From Spirochaetaceae bacterium (GTDB taxonomy: Bacteria; Spirochaetota; Spirochaetia; Treponematales; Breznakiellaceae): a stretch of DNA of 22,232 nt. Below, one piece after another: positions 13,379 through 21,293 of this stretch. The notes under the pieces were generated by a model. That model searched no databases and was not told the DNA's origin. It saw only the letters and a program-made list of their open reading frames with translations. The stretch covers positions 1 through 22,232 of the forward strand of contig JAIRZA010000135.1 of NCBI GenBank assembly GCA_031267475.1, read 5' to 3'. Positions within the stretch are counted from its first letter, which is position 1. The number at the start of each line of letters is the position of its first letter. Made by a program: the position numbers and the translations under genes.

Positions 13379-14750
13379 AATCGGCTCCTTTGAATGTTGA
13401 GCGCATGATATTGGCGCAGATTGGAAGTTTTGACGGGCAAACCGTTTCGCAGCATCCGCATCCAATACAACGCGAGACCAAAGGTATCATTGCGTCGTCG
13501 TGTCTGCCGTCTTTTATCCGCTTATATACGTCTTCCGGATCCAGACCGGCGGGGCATACATTTCTACATTCGCCGCAGCTTATGCAAACCGCCGCAGGCA
13601 GCAGCTTAGCGATATTTTTTAGCGCGGGGAAAAAATTCAGCGCCGCTTCGCGTTTTTTTTGCGCATAGGCAAACACACCCCGGCTTGTTTTTAACACGGG
13701 TTCGTCCAAATTCGCGGCGCGTCCCATAAGCGGCGAACCTATAGCTGTAAAAACAGATTCAGGGCGGGTTTCCGCTTTCCCGCGAAAACCGCCGCATTCA
13801 GCGAAAAGATCGCGCAGGCGGCTGCCTATGCGGACTTTTACCACCGTAGGGTGTTTAACAGCCGATCCGCCCACTGCGACATACCGCTCAAGCGGCGGCG
13901 AGCGCAAGACAACCGCGTCATACACCGCGGCTATAGTCGCCGGACCCAGTATAACCGGTTTACCCGCGGGCGTATTTTCGTATTTTTCATATTTTCGAAA
14001 CACACTGCATAGCTCAAAATCATTCTGCTGCGGGTAACGCGAGCCGGTAAGAAACGCGGAAACGCGGAACTGACCGGCGGTCTCGCAGCGGTTTACCGCG
14101 TCAAGCAGAACGTTAACCAACTCTTTCGAGGCGGCGGAAACCGCGAACACCACACTGTCCGCGCCCGCCGCTTTCGCCGCTATCAAAGCCCCCTCCCCTA
14201 TCGCGCCGGCTCTTTCTTTGCAAAGGCAGTAATCGGCGGCGAGCCATGGATCATCGAAAACACAGCGTACCAGCAGGGTGATTCGCTCTCTGGCTGTATC
14301 ATGCTTTGAAAAAATATCAAAAAGCGGCCGTCCAAGCCCGTCCATCTCGGTTACACCCTTATCCCTTATCAACGAGATTGTTTCAAAACGGCTTAACTCC
14401 GTCCATGTATACTTAGTTTCGGGCTTTCCCAGCTTTTTGAAGCTGCCTTCAAGCCGTATCACGAAAGCGTCAGACAGGAAAGACGCGGGCTCCCATTTTA
14501 CCATTTTAATCAGCTTGCCCGGGATCGGCGAATGTATATTTGACGAACCCGCGCCCTGCCCGCGCGCTATCAACATACCTTCTTCGATGTGCCGCCCAAC
14601 CCGTGCGACTGGGTAAGCGCGCGCTCCAGACTCGGTGGACAGTGGAATCACCACTATCTCCGGCAAAAACGCCAGCCGGCTGTGCTCCTTTTCCGGCGCA
14701 AAACTGTCTTCAAAATTGATTCCGCCCTTCGGGAATGAAAAAACCTTCAT
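13368..14750 (-). CDS. rnfC: RnfC-like subunit: two [4Fe-4S] clusters kept, NADH/flavin motifs altered
   Basis: A 460-residue peripheral protein. The N-terminus (FPKGGINFED, 6-15; HSPIPGKLIKM, 73-83) is the RnfC barrel-sandwich domain. The C-terminal ferredoxin module has two complete CxxCxxCxxxCP motifs (C389, C392, C395, C399 and C428, C431, C434, C438). In canonical RnfC a GLGGAGFPT loop and an NxxExEP stretch bind flavin/NADH. Here the matching places read GLGRPLFD (138-145) and VRCVFDDPW (161-169), so this site is probably changed or lost. The start codon overlaps the stop of the upstream 519-residue gene (ATGA). It should accept or pass electrons on the cytoplasmic face, but the donor may not be NADH. 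Confidence 0.82.
   Translation of the reverse strand: MKVFSFPKGGINFEDSFAPEKEHSRLAFLPEIVVIPLSTESGARAYPVARVGRHIEEGMLIARGQGAGSSNIHSPIPGKLIKMVKWEPASFLSDAFVIRLEGSFKKLGKPETKYTWTELSRFETISLIRDKGVTEMDGLGRPLFDIFSKHDTARERITLLVRCVFDDPWLAADYCLCKERAGAIGEGALIAAKAAGADSVVFAVSAASKELVNVLLDAVNRCETAGQFRVSAFLTGSRYPQQNDFELCSVFRKYEKYENTPAGKPVILGPATIAAVYDAVVLRSPPLERYVAVGGSAVKHPTVVKVRIGSRLRDLFAECGGFRGKAETRPESVFTAIGSPLMGRAANLDEPVLKTSRGVFAYAQKKREAALNFFPALKNIAKLLPAAVCISCGECRNVCPAGLDPEDVYKRIKDGRHDDAMIPLVSRCIGCGCCETVCPSKLPICANIMRSTFKGADCAG
13385..13391 (-). promoter_or_regulatory. Strong ribosome binding site deciding the rnfD GTG start
   Basis: AAAGGAG on the minus strand inside the last codons of rnfC, 6 nt before the GTG at 13378-13376. 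It supports the shorter RnfD and translational coupling with rnfC. Confidence 0.75.
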
Positions 14751-16306
14751 GCTATCATCCGCTCATTAAGATATAATCTATTTTTCTCTTTTTTTCCATT
14801 CCCAATTCCAATCCCAAACACGGCAAACGCGGCGTATGCAAGATAGACCGCCAGCGACAGGGCTATGGCGATTAACTTACGGATGTCAAATACAAATGGT
14901 GTGGAAACACCCTCGGTGTTAAATGAGTTCAGCAACTTTTCGAGCGGAAACGGCGGAATATCAGCGTCAGAACCGCCGGCCGCGCGAGCGGAGGCCGCAT
15001 AGTCAAGGGGTTCGGCGTCAACAGTCCGCAATAATCCGTCCGGTCCGATCTCAAAATCAAGATACGCGCCTCCCGCTCCGGCGGCGCCCTCCGCGCTAGG
15101 CAGCTTCATGAACGCGAAATTTTTTTGAAAACTGATGTGGTCTTCGTAGTCCTTTACGCTGATTTCAGGGATTTCATATTTAACGCTTGTATCGAGAGGC
15201 AGCGCGCGGTTCCGCGTAAAAAACGGGATAACCAAAGCCGCCGCGGACGCAAGCATGAATGGAAGCGCTATGAGCGGCAAACGGCGGTTTACTTTTGGGC
15301 GTATGACAACCGGAGCAAAGCGTATATGCGCCGCCGCGCCGCGCGGGCGCGTCTCTAAATAAACGGAAGCCGCCGCGCTTATAAATAAAAACAGCGCCGC
15401 GAAGAAGGAGTAAAGCATATTCAACTTTCCAATTATGCAAATTGCGAAAAACATAGCAAGCGCCGCGCACAGCGTCTTTTTTTCCGCGTAAATATATCGT
15501 TTTATCCGGGCGGCGCCCGAAATGGAATAAACGGGTTTGCGGGCTAGTCGCAGTTCTATGAAAAACGACTTTAGCGGGGCGCGTATCACGAAAAACAAGG
15601 CTGACAATATACCCGCCAGCGCAAAACCAGCCGGTCCCTGCGAGGCAAGAAGAGCGCAGGACGGCAGCAGCGCGGCTGTTTGCAAGGGCAGCGCAAAACC
15701 GCCGCGATTTCCGCCTGAAAACGGCTTTGCCGCGTAAATCGCAAGAATAAGGCTCGCTATGGCGGACATCATGAAAACAAGACCGCCGCCCGAATTTTGA
15801 ACCGTGTATGAATTGAATATGACGGCGCTGTACGGTTCGCCGTCAAGGGCTTCCTTGACGCGCCGCTCAATTACGGACGGATCCGAGGAGTGGAGCGACT
15901 GCCGGGGGATGTAAAAATATCGTTTGCCTTCCCGCGTAAAAACCGTTCTTAGCTTTTCGGCGTAGCCGTCATTGCGCGGGTCGCTTCCCAGCATAAAATC
16001 CGCAAATTGATCGAGCGGGACGCGGCGCAGTTCTGAAAAGTCGTTTATGAAAAACCACTGCGATGATTCCGATAAAACGTTTTTAAGTCCCGCGGCGCTC
16101 AATTTCGCGGTAATAAGGCTGTCTTGAACTTGGCTGCCAGTAATCAGCGTAATGTAGTCTCCCGCCATCCCGGATTGACTTGTTTTCGGAGTCGCGCCAA
16201 GCGCGAGGATTATGACCGGCGCTAAACAGGCAAGAAGCAAAAAAAGTATCGCGGCGTTAAATTTTTCCGCGCATTTACCGTTAAAGATAGGCATAAGCCG
16301 CCGCAA
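14747..16306 (-). CDS. Uncharacterised polytopic membrane protein coupled to rnfC
   Basis: A 519-residue protein I do not recognise. A first membrane helix (about 17-37) is followed by a polar region of about 130 residues (40-170), a cluster of hydrophobic segments (about 172-190, 200-240, 270-310, 343-363), a second polar, probably extracytoplasmic region of about 110 residues (365-475) containing YLDFEIGPDGLLR, and a last helix (about 476-500) before a basic tail. No catalytic or cofactor motif was seen. It overlaps the PAP2 gene by 26 bp and rnfC by 4 bp, so it is tightly tied to the Rnf genes and may be an accessory subunit or assembly factor. The TTG at 16306 or the ATG at 16294 could be the start; neither has a good Shine-Dalgarno sequence. 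Confidence 0.65.
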   Translation of the reverse strand: MRRLMPIFNGKCAEKFNAAILFLLLACLAPVIILALGATPKTSQSGMAGDYITLITGSQVQDSLITAKLSAAGLKNVLSESSQWFFINDFSELRRVPLDQFADFMLGSDPRNDGYAEKLRTVFTREGKRYFYIPRQSLHSSDPSVIERRVKEALDGEPYSAVIFNSYTVQNSGGGLVFMMSAIASLILAIYAAKPFSGGNRGGFALPLQTAALLPSCALLASQGPAGFALAGILSALFFVIRAPLKSFFIELRLARKPVYSISGAARIKRYIYAEKKTLCAALAMFFAICIIGKLNMLYSFFAALFLFISAAASVYLETRPRGAAAHIRFAPVVIRPKVNRRLPLIALPFMLASAAALVIPFFTRNRALPLDTSVKYEIPEISVKDYEDHISFQKNFAFMKLPSAEGAAGAGGAYLDFEIGPDGLLRTVDAEPLDYAASARAAGGSDADIPPFPLEKLLNSFNTEGVSTPFVFDIRKLIAIALSLAVYLAYAAFAVFGIGIGNGKKEKNRLYLNERMIA

Positions 16307-16829
16307 TAAAAAAACCTATGAAACAACCAACGACTACTTCCAGCGGTTTATGCCCCTGTACTTCTTTCACCGGATGGTATTCAATCTTAAAGCGTTCCGA
16401 AAGAGTGCGTCCGAGCGTGTTTAAGGTTTTAGCTTGTATGCCGGACGAGTGGCGCACTCCAACCGCGTCTCTGAGGACTATCATAGAAAAAAAAAGCGTT
16501 AGTATGAATAAATCTGAATTGATACCTTCTTGTATCGCCATAGTAACAGTTAAGGCGGAAACTGCGGCCGCGTGGCTCGAGGGCATACCGCCTGTCCGCC
16601 AAAAAAACGCCTCTAACAGATCTTTCCGGTTTCGTCTTGCTTTCATTGCCGTAGCTATCGCCAGCTTGATGAATTGAGCAAAAACAAAACTTGTAAGACC
16701 TGAAAGAAACAGCGGGTTCTGAATAAACGATATAAATGCTCCAAAATTTCCGTAGGCTGCGTTCATTAACTTACGATTATCTAAGGATAACATTTTGTCA
16801 AGAAGGTGAGCGGCATTTTCAGTTTTCAA
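16281..16829 (-). CDS. Divergent PAP2 family (DUF212) membrane protein
   Basis: A 182-residue small membrane protein matching the divergent PAP2/acid phosphatase-VanPerio-related family (PF02681): GGMPSSHAAAVSAL (about 94-107), VLRDAVGVRHSSGIQAKTLN and the C-terminal VQGHKPLEVVVGCFIGF. The SSH and GHKP histidines recall the PAP2 phosphatase motifs, suggesting action on lipid or isoprenoid phosphates at the membrane, though activity of this subfamily is not established. The TTG at 16829 overlaps the moxR stop by 11 bp; an ATG at 16793 would give 170 residues, closer to the family's usual 150-160. Neither has a good Shine-Dalgarno sequence. Confidence 0.85.
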   Translation of the reverse strand: MKTENAAHLLDKMLSLDNRKLMNAAYGNFGAFISFIQNPLFLSGLTSFVFAQFIKLAIATAMKARRNRKDLLEAFFWRTGGMPSSHAAAVSALTVTMAIQEGINSDLFILTLFFSMIVLRDAVGVRHSSGIQAKTLNTLGRTLSERFKIEYHPVKEVQGHKPLEVVVGCFIGFFIAAAYAYL

Positions 16830-17781
16830 AATTTACAACGTCAATTTTTTCGATTCGCGCAAGCGTAATCTCCCGGATAAGTTTGGCGCAGTCGCCGCGG
16901 ACATCCCTGAGTTTTAATCTGTGGGACAAAACCGGAACGGCGAGCGCGGCGACATCCTCGTCTGTTACAAACGAGCGCCCGCGTATAAACGCCAGCGATC
17001 TGGCAGCCGCAAGAAAATGCAGCGCGGCGCGCGGCGACGCTCCCAGCAGGAAACTTTTATGAGCGCGGGTTTCGCGTACAATGTCGGCGATGGTTTCTTT
17101 AAGCGCGTTGTGGCAAAAAACGGAACGCGCCGCGACGCAGGCGGCAAGAAAGCCGTCGATGGAAATCACCGGCTCCAGTTTTTTTAGAGCCGTCTCTGAA
17201 GGCGCGTCGCTCAACATGGCTATCTCCGCGGCGCGGCCGGGATAGCCCAGCGACAGCTTCAGCATGAAGCGGTCAAGCTGGGCCGCCGGCAATGGGAAAG
17301 TGCCTTCGCTTTCTACAGGATTTTGAGTCGCAATCACAAAGAATGGATCGCCTGTTTTGTGGCTCGTGGAGCCTATCGTAACTTGGCGTTCGGCCATTAC
17401 TTCCAGCAGAGCGGACTGCACTTTCGGCGTAGTCCTGTTTATCTCGTCGGCGAGCACGATGTTGGACAGCACCGGACCGGGGATGAAGCGGAAACTTTGA
17501 GTCTTAGCGTCAAACACATCGACGCCTGTTATGTCGTAGGGAAGCAGGTCGGGTGTAAACTGAATCCGCTTAAAGCTGAGTCCGCCAGCGCCTTTATCGC
17601 CGCCGCCTATCAACGCGGCTATTGTTTTAGCCGCCGTCGTCTTGCCGAGTCCCGGATTGTCGTCCAGAAGTATATGCCCGCCCGCAAAAAGCCCGACGCA
17701 TAACAGTTCTAAAAACTCGCGTTTGCCGCGAATTATTTGTTCCGCGCCGTCTATTAAGGCGGCCGCTTTTTCTTCGATCAA
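16819..17781 (-). CDS. MoxR-family AAA+ ATPase
   Basis: A 320-residue AAA+ ATPase of the MoxR type: Walker A DNPGLGKT (41-48), Walker B NIVLADEINR (107-116), sensor 1 ATQNPVESEG (151-160) with LPAAQLDRF, and a C-terminal lid with LGASPRAAL. MoxR proteins act as chaperone-like ATPases, usually beside DUF58 and von Willebrand A genes. Neither partner is here; the neighbours are gyrA and the PAP2 gene. The TTG start overlaps the gyrA stop (TTGA) and has GGAGAG at 17787-17792, 5 nt upstream within gyrA, so translation is coupled to gyrase. Substrate unknown; maturation of the downstream Rnf-like complex is one speculative possibility. Confidence 0.9.
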   Translation of the reverse strand: MIEEKAAALIDGAEQIIRGKREFLELLCVGLFAGGHILLDDNPGLGKTTAAKTIAALIGGGDKGAGGLSFKRIQFTPDLLPYDITGVDVFDAKTQSFRFIPGPVLSNIVLADEINRTTPKVQSALLEVMAERQVTIGSTSHKTGDPFFVIATQNPVESEGTFPLPAAQLDRFMLKLSLGYPGRAAEIAMLSDAPSETALKKLEPVISIDGFLAACVAARSVFCHNALKETIADIVRETRAHKSFLLGASPRAALHFLAAARSLAFIRGRSFVTDEDVAALAVPVLSHRLKLRDVRGDCAKLIREITLARIEKIDVVNFEN

Positions 17782-20462
17782 AACAGCTCTCCACTATCAT
17801 CACCGGCGTCTCCGGACGGCGCGCCGCTTGCAACATCTTTTCCCGGCGTTTCCGTCTTCGCGCCGGACTCCGTCTTCGCGTCAACCTCCGTCTTCGCGCC
17901 GGACTCCGCCTCGCGCGGGCTTTCTTCCGCCGGAGCCGCCGCAATAGCCGCGGGCGGCGCATCCTCCCGCGCTATGCGGTCTACGCCGACCACAAAATCC
18001 GGCTTTTCTATGTTTACGACGCGGACGCCCTGCGCGTTGCGCCCCATGACGCGGATGCTTTCAACATCAACTTTTATCGACTTGCCCTGGCTCGTGATGC
18101 ACATGATCTCCTCGCCGTCTTTAACTGTAACACTGCCCGCGATCTCGCCTGTTTTTTCGGTAACGGTGTATATCTTCTGTCCGCCCGTCCCGCGGCCGTG
18201 CGGCGAAAAATCATCAAAATCGACGCGCTTGCCAAAACCGTACTCGGAAATCAGCATCATAGCCTCGTCTTTGTCAACACGGAGCGCCCCGCACAATTCA
18301 TCGCTTACGTCCAGCCTCATGCCGATAACGCCGCGGCTCGCCCTGCCCATAGGACGGACGGATTCTTCATGTGTGCGCAAGGCCTGCGCCTTGCGCGATA
18401 TGAACACAATCTCGTCCTGCCCGCTGGTAAGAAGGGCGCTTACAAGTTTGTCGCCTTCGTCCAGCTTTATGGCGATAACACCGCGTGTCTTCGCGTTGGA
18501 AAAATCACTGGTCATAACTTTTTTTACCGTGCCGCGTGATGTTCCCATCAAAAGGTAATGCTCGTCGGAGAATTCTTTGAACGAAACAATAGCGGTGATT
18601 TCTTCGTTGGGCGAAACGGTCAGCAGGCTTTTTATATGAGAGCCTTTCGATGTGCGCGAGCCTTCCGGCAATTCATGAACTTTCATCCAGTACGCTTTTC
18701 CCGCGCTGGTAATAAACATTATATATTCATGCGTGGACGCGACAAATATCTGTTTTACAAAGTCGTCTTCTACAAGTTTCGCGCTCATCATCCCCTTGCC
18801 GCCGCGCCCTTGATTCTTGTACGCGGAAACTGGAACACGTTTTATGTATCCTATATTGGAAATGATGATCATCATCTCCTCTTTTCGTATTAAATCTTCA
18901 ATGTCTATGCTTTCAATTTCGCCGTCAACTATCTCCGTCCGCCGGTTATCGCCGAATTTTTCAGTAATCGCGCTGGTCTCGTCTTTTATAACGCCGCGTA
19001 GTTTTTTTTCGCTTTCAAGCAAAGATTCCAAGTACGCTATCTGAACTCTAATTTCTTCCAGTTCTTTCTCAAGTTTTTCAACCTCAAGATGAGTAAGCCG
19101 CCCCAAGCGCATATCAATAATGGCCTGCGCCTGCGCCTCAACGCGCTCGTCTATTTCTTCGCTAGTATATTTGAGGGGGTTTGCGCGCGCCGCCGGATAC
19201 AAAAAGCGTTCTTTCAAGCCCGCTTTCGCTCCGCCAATATCCAGCGCGGCTTTAATAAGGGCGACAATCTCGTCGATGTTCGCCATGGTGATTAAAAGCC
19301 CGTTCAAAATATTTTCGCGCGTCCGGGCTTTTTTTAGGTCGAATTTTACGCGCCTTGTAACGACATCGATGCGGTGTTCGACAAAATAATGTATCAATTC
19401 TTTCAGGTTGAGACACCGCGGTCTGCCGTTTACAAGGGCTAGGTTGATGATGCCAAAGGTCGATTGCAGCGCCGTCTGCGCGAAAAGCTGATTCAGAACA
19501 ACTTTAAGCACCGCGTCTTTTTTTAATTCGATGACTATGCGCATACCCTCGCGGTCGGATTCGTCGTTCGCGTTGGATATTCCGTCTATTTCTTTTTCGC
19601 GTATGAGAGAGCCTATGCGTTCAAGCAATGATTTTTTATTGACGCTGTACGGGATTTCTGTAAAAACTATAATCTCTTTGCCGTTTTTCGCGGTTTCTAT
19701 GTTGAAACGTCCGCGCATAATAATCTTTCCGCGTCCTGTCCTGTAAGCGTCCCGTATGCCGTTTCTGCCAAAAATGATGCCGCCTGTAGGAAAATCGGGG
19801 CCTGTAACAAAGCGTGAAAGCTCTTCTATGTTGATTTCCGGATTATCGATATACGCGCAAACCGCGGAGCAAACCTCGGTCAAATTATGCGGCGCCATGT
19901 TTGTAGCCATGCCGACGGCTATGCCGCTTGAGCCGTTGATAAGCAGATTCGGTACGGCGGCCGGCAGCGCCGTAGGTTCTATTTCGGATTCATCAAAGTT
20001 CGGGACAAAATCTACGGTGTCCTTTTTCAAGTCCGTAAGAATCTCGTCGCCCAGCCGTGAAAGTCTTGCTTCGGTATACCGCATCGCGGCTGGAGGGTCT
20101 CCGTCTACGCTGCCGAAGTTGCCCTGCCCGTGCACCAATGGATAGCGCAGCGAAAAATCCTGCGCCATGCGCACGAGCGCGTCGTACAGAGCCGCGTCCC
20201 CGTGCGGGTGGTATTTACCCATGGTGTCGCCGACGATACGGGCGCTCTTTTTAGTAGCCGATCCAGGGTGAAGTCCGAGTCCGTCCATCGCGTACAGCAA
20301 GCGCCGGTGAACGGGTTTTAAGCCGTCTTTTACATCCGGCAGCGCCCGCGATACGATAACGGACATTGCGTAATTCAAATAATCTGTTTTTACTTCGTCT
20401 TCAATTGCAAGCGCTATAATCTTTCCGCCGCCTGCCGCCGCCTGTGTTTCTATATCTGCCAT
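17778..20462 (-). CDS. gyrA: DNA gyrase subunit A
   Basis: An 894-residue type IIA topoisomerase A subunit. The N-terminal breakage-reunion domain has the catalytic Y129 in AAMRYTEARLS and the quinolone region YHPHGDAALYD (84-94). The GyrA-box QGRGGKG (about 551-557) and six-bladed C-terminal domain identify gyrase rather than ParC. The position equivalent to E. coli Ser83 is A90, while Asp87 is kept (D94); a non-Ser residue here often goes with lower quinolone susceptibility. The C-terminus (about 845-894) is an extra acidic/Ala/Thr tail built on 6-residue repeats. The ATG at 20462 has AAGGA 9 nt upstream. gyrB is not in the window. It heads the series of overlapping genes that runs to the GH57 gene. 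Confidence 0.95.
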   Translation of the reverse strand: MADIETQAAAGGGKIIALAIEDEVKTDYLNYAMSVIVSRALPDVKDGLKPVHRRLLYAMDGLGLHPGSATKKSARIVGDTMGKYHPHGDAALYDALVRMAQDFSLRYPLVHGQGNFGSVDGDPPAAMRYTEARLSRLGDEILTDLKKDTVDFVPNFDESEIEPTALPAAVPNLLINGSSGIAVGMATNMAPHNLTEVCSAVCAYIDNPEINIEELSRFVTGPDFPTGGIIFGRNGIRDAYRTGRGKIIMRGRFNIETAKNGKEIIVFTEIPYSVNKKSLLERIGSLIREKEIDGISNANDESDREGMRIVIELKKDAVLKVVLNQLFAQTALQSTFGIINLALVNGRPRCLNLKELIHYFVEHRIDVVTRRVKFDLKKARTRENILNGLLITMANIDEIVALIKAALDIGGAKAGLKERFLYPAARANPLKYTSEEIDERVEAQAQAIIDMRLGRLTHLEVEKLEKELEEIRVQIAYLESLLESEKKLRGVIKDETSAITEKFGDNRRTEIVDGEIESIDIEDLIRKEEMMIIISNIGYIKRVPVSAYKNQGRGGKGMMSAKLVEDDFVKQIFVASTHEYIMFITSAGKAYWMKVHELPEGSRTSKGSHIKSLLTVSPNEEITAIVSFKEFSDEHYLLMGTSRGTVKKVMTSDFSNAKTRGVIAIKLDEGDKLVSALLTSGQDEIVFISRKAQALRTHEESVRPMGRASRGVIGMRLDVSDELCGALRVDKDEAMMLISEYGFGKRVDFDDFSPHGRGTGGQKIYTVTEKTGEIAGSVTVKDGEEIMCITSQGKSIKVDVESIRVMGRNAQGVRVVNIEKPDFVVGVDRIAREDAPPAAIAAAPAEESPREAESGAKTEVDAKTESGAKTETPGKDVASGAPSGDAGDDSGELF
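17853..17906 (-). repeat. Three tandem 18-bp repeats encoding the GyrA tail
   Basis: Three 18-bp units (17853-17870, 17871-17888, 17889-17906) begin CGTCTTCGCG on the plus strand. Units 1 and 3 are identical; unit 2 differs in a few bases. They encode ESGAKT, EVDAKT, ESGAKT near the gyrase A C-terminus. The unit keeps frame, so copy-number change would vary tail length without truncation. Confidence 0.85.
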
Positions 20463-20724
20463 GGAAAATAATCCTTAATTTGAGGTCTGTGTTGCTTCAT
20501 TCTATGCAAAAAATCGCAAAAACGTAAGGGGGCGCGGCGCCTCATGAAAAATCCAGATGTGAAGGCGGTAAAATCTTGACGTTTCAACAAGTTGATGTTT
20601 CAATTTGAGGCATACACCCTTTTCGGCAACATTTCTCATGCGGGGACGCGGCGGGTTGTTATGACACCGGTTTACACGCTATCATATAGTTCGTTTAATC
20701 AAACTCTATTAAATAGGCAGGTTT
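20463..20724. promoter_or_regulatory. Divergent gyrA / TM2 intergenic region
   Basis: 262 bp with no gene. A candidate plus-strand promoter for the TM2 gene is TTGTTA (20656-20661) - 18 bp - TATCAT (20680-20685). For gyrA a TAGAAT-type -10 lies near 20499-20504 on the minus strand, but its -35 (CTTACG) is poor. TCAAC-AA-GTTGA forms a small palindrome near 20584-20595, and AATTTGAGG occurs twice in direct orientation (20477-20485, 20602-20610). Supercoiling-sensitive control of gyrA is usual in bacteria, but no specific site can be read here. Confidence 0.35.
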
Positions 20725-21237
20725 ATGTATAGTAAAGGTTTGGCATATCTACTTTGGCTGCTTTCCGGTTTCGGCGTCCTTGGCTTCCATAGGTTTTATC
20801 TAGGAAAACCACTGTCGGCGCTGCTCTGGATGTTTACCGGAGGATTAGCCGGCATAGGCAGTCTGTACGATCTGATTACACTGGGAAGTCAAGTTGACGA
20901 AGCGAATATGAAACGCGCGCTGTTTGACGCCGTATCATTTCACACCGCAAGTTCAGGCAGACAAAATTGGCGCTATGTGAACGACGGAAGCGCCCGCGTA
21001 GTCGGCGAGAAAGACAGTCTTGAAAGAATAATACTCAAAGTTGCGAAAAAGAACGGCGGCGTTGTAACACCTTCCGAAGTCGTAATCGAAGGCAACGTAC
21101 CATTAGAAAAGGCGCGGCAGTGTCTAGAAAAAATGGCGATAGACGGACACGCCGAAATGCGAGTACGCAAATCCGGCGTTGTAGTCTTTACCTTCCCGGA
21201 ATTCATGGACGACAATTCAGGCTTTGAAAACCTGTAG
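20725..21237 (+). CDS. TM2-domain membrane protein with C-terminal winged-helix-like region
   Basis: A 170-residue protein. The N-terminal TM2 domain (about 3-55) has two membrane helices around GFGVLGFHRFYLGK and ends GGLAGIGSLYDLITL, all typical of the family (PF05154). The soluble C-terminal part (about 90-165) reads like a small winged helix: ILKVAKKNGGVVTPSEVV, then PLEKARQCLEKMAIDGHAEM and a beta-hairpin RKSGVVVFTFPEF. The same architecture occurs in other bacterial TM2 proteins; function is unknown. AGGCAGG precedes the ATG at 20725 by 3 nt. It is transcribed alone, diverging from gyrA and converging on the PFK gene. Confidence 0.85.
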   Translation: MYSKGLAYLLWLLSGFGVLGFHRFYLGKPLSALLWMFTGGLAGIGSLYDLITLGSQVDEANMKRALFDAVSFHTASSGRQNWRYVNDGSARVVGEKDSLERIILKVAKKNGGVVTPSEVVIEGNVPLEKARQCLEKMAIDGHAEMRVRKSGVVVFTFPEFMDDNSGFENL

Positions 21238-21252
21238 CCCCCTCCCCCGCCT
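21238..21252. repeat. C-rich tract after the TM2 gene
   Basis: A C-run tract starts directly after the TM2 stop codon and ends CTCCCCCGCCT (21242-21252). It matches the tract 8490-8499 after xseB except for one extra C. Both lie in gaps between convergent genes. No hairpin terminator was found in this 56-bp gap. Confidence 0.4.
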
Positions 21253-21293
21253 CGTTACAATGCGGTCATCTTGCAACCCTAGCGAAGGATACG

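Noticed and set aside
13379..13465. ATG start extending RnfD by 29 residues
   Set aside because: It would overlap the cysteine-rich end of rnfC by 98 bp and has no family similarity; a strong AAAGGAG precedes the GTG at 13378.
17974..18558. 194-residue plus-strand open frame
   Set aside because: It is antisense to gyrA, has no recognisable motif or ribosome binding site, and is a codon-bias shadow.
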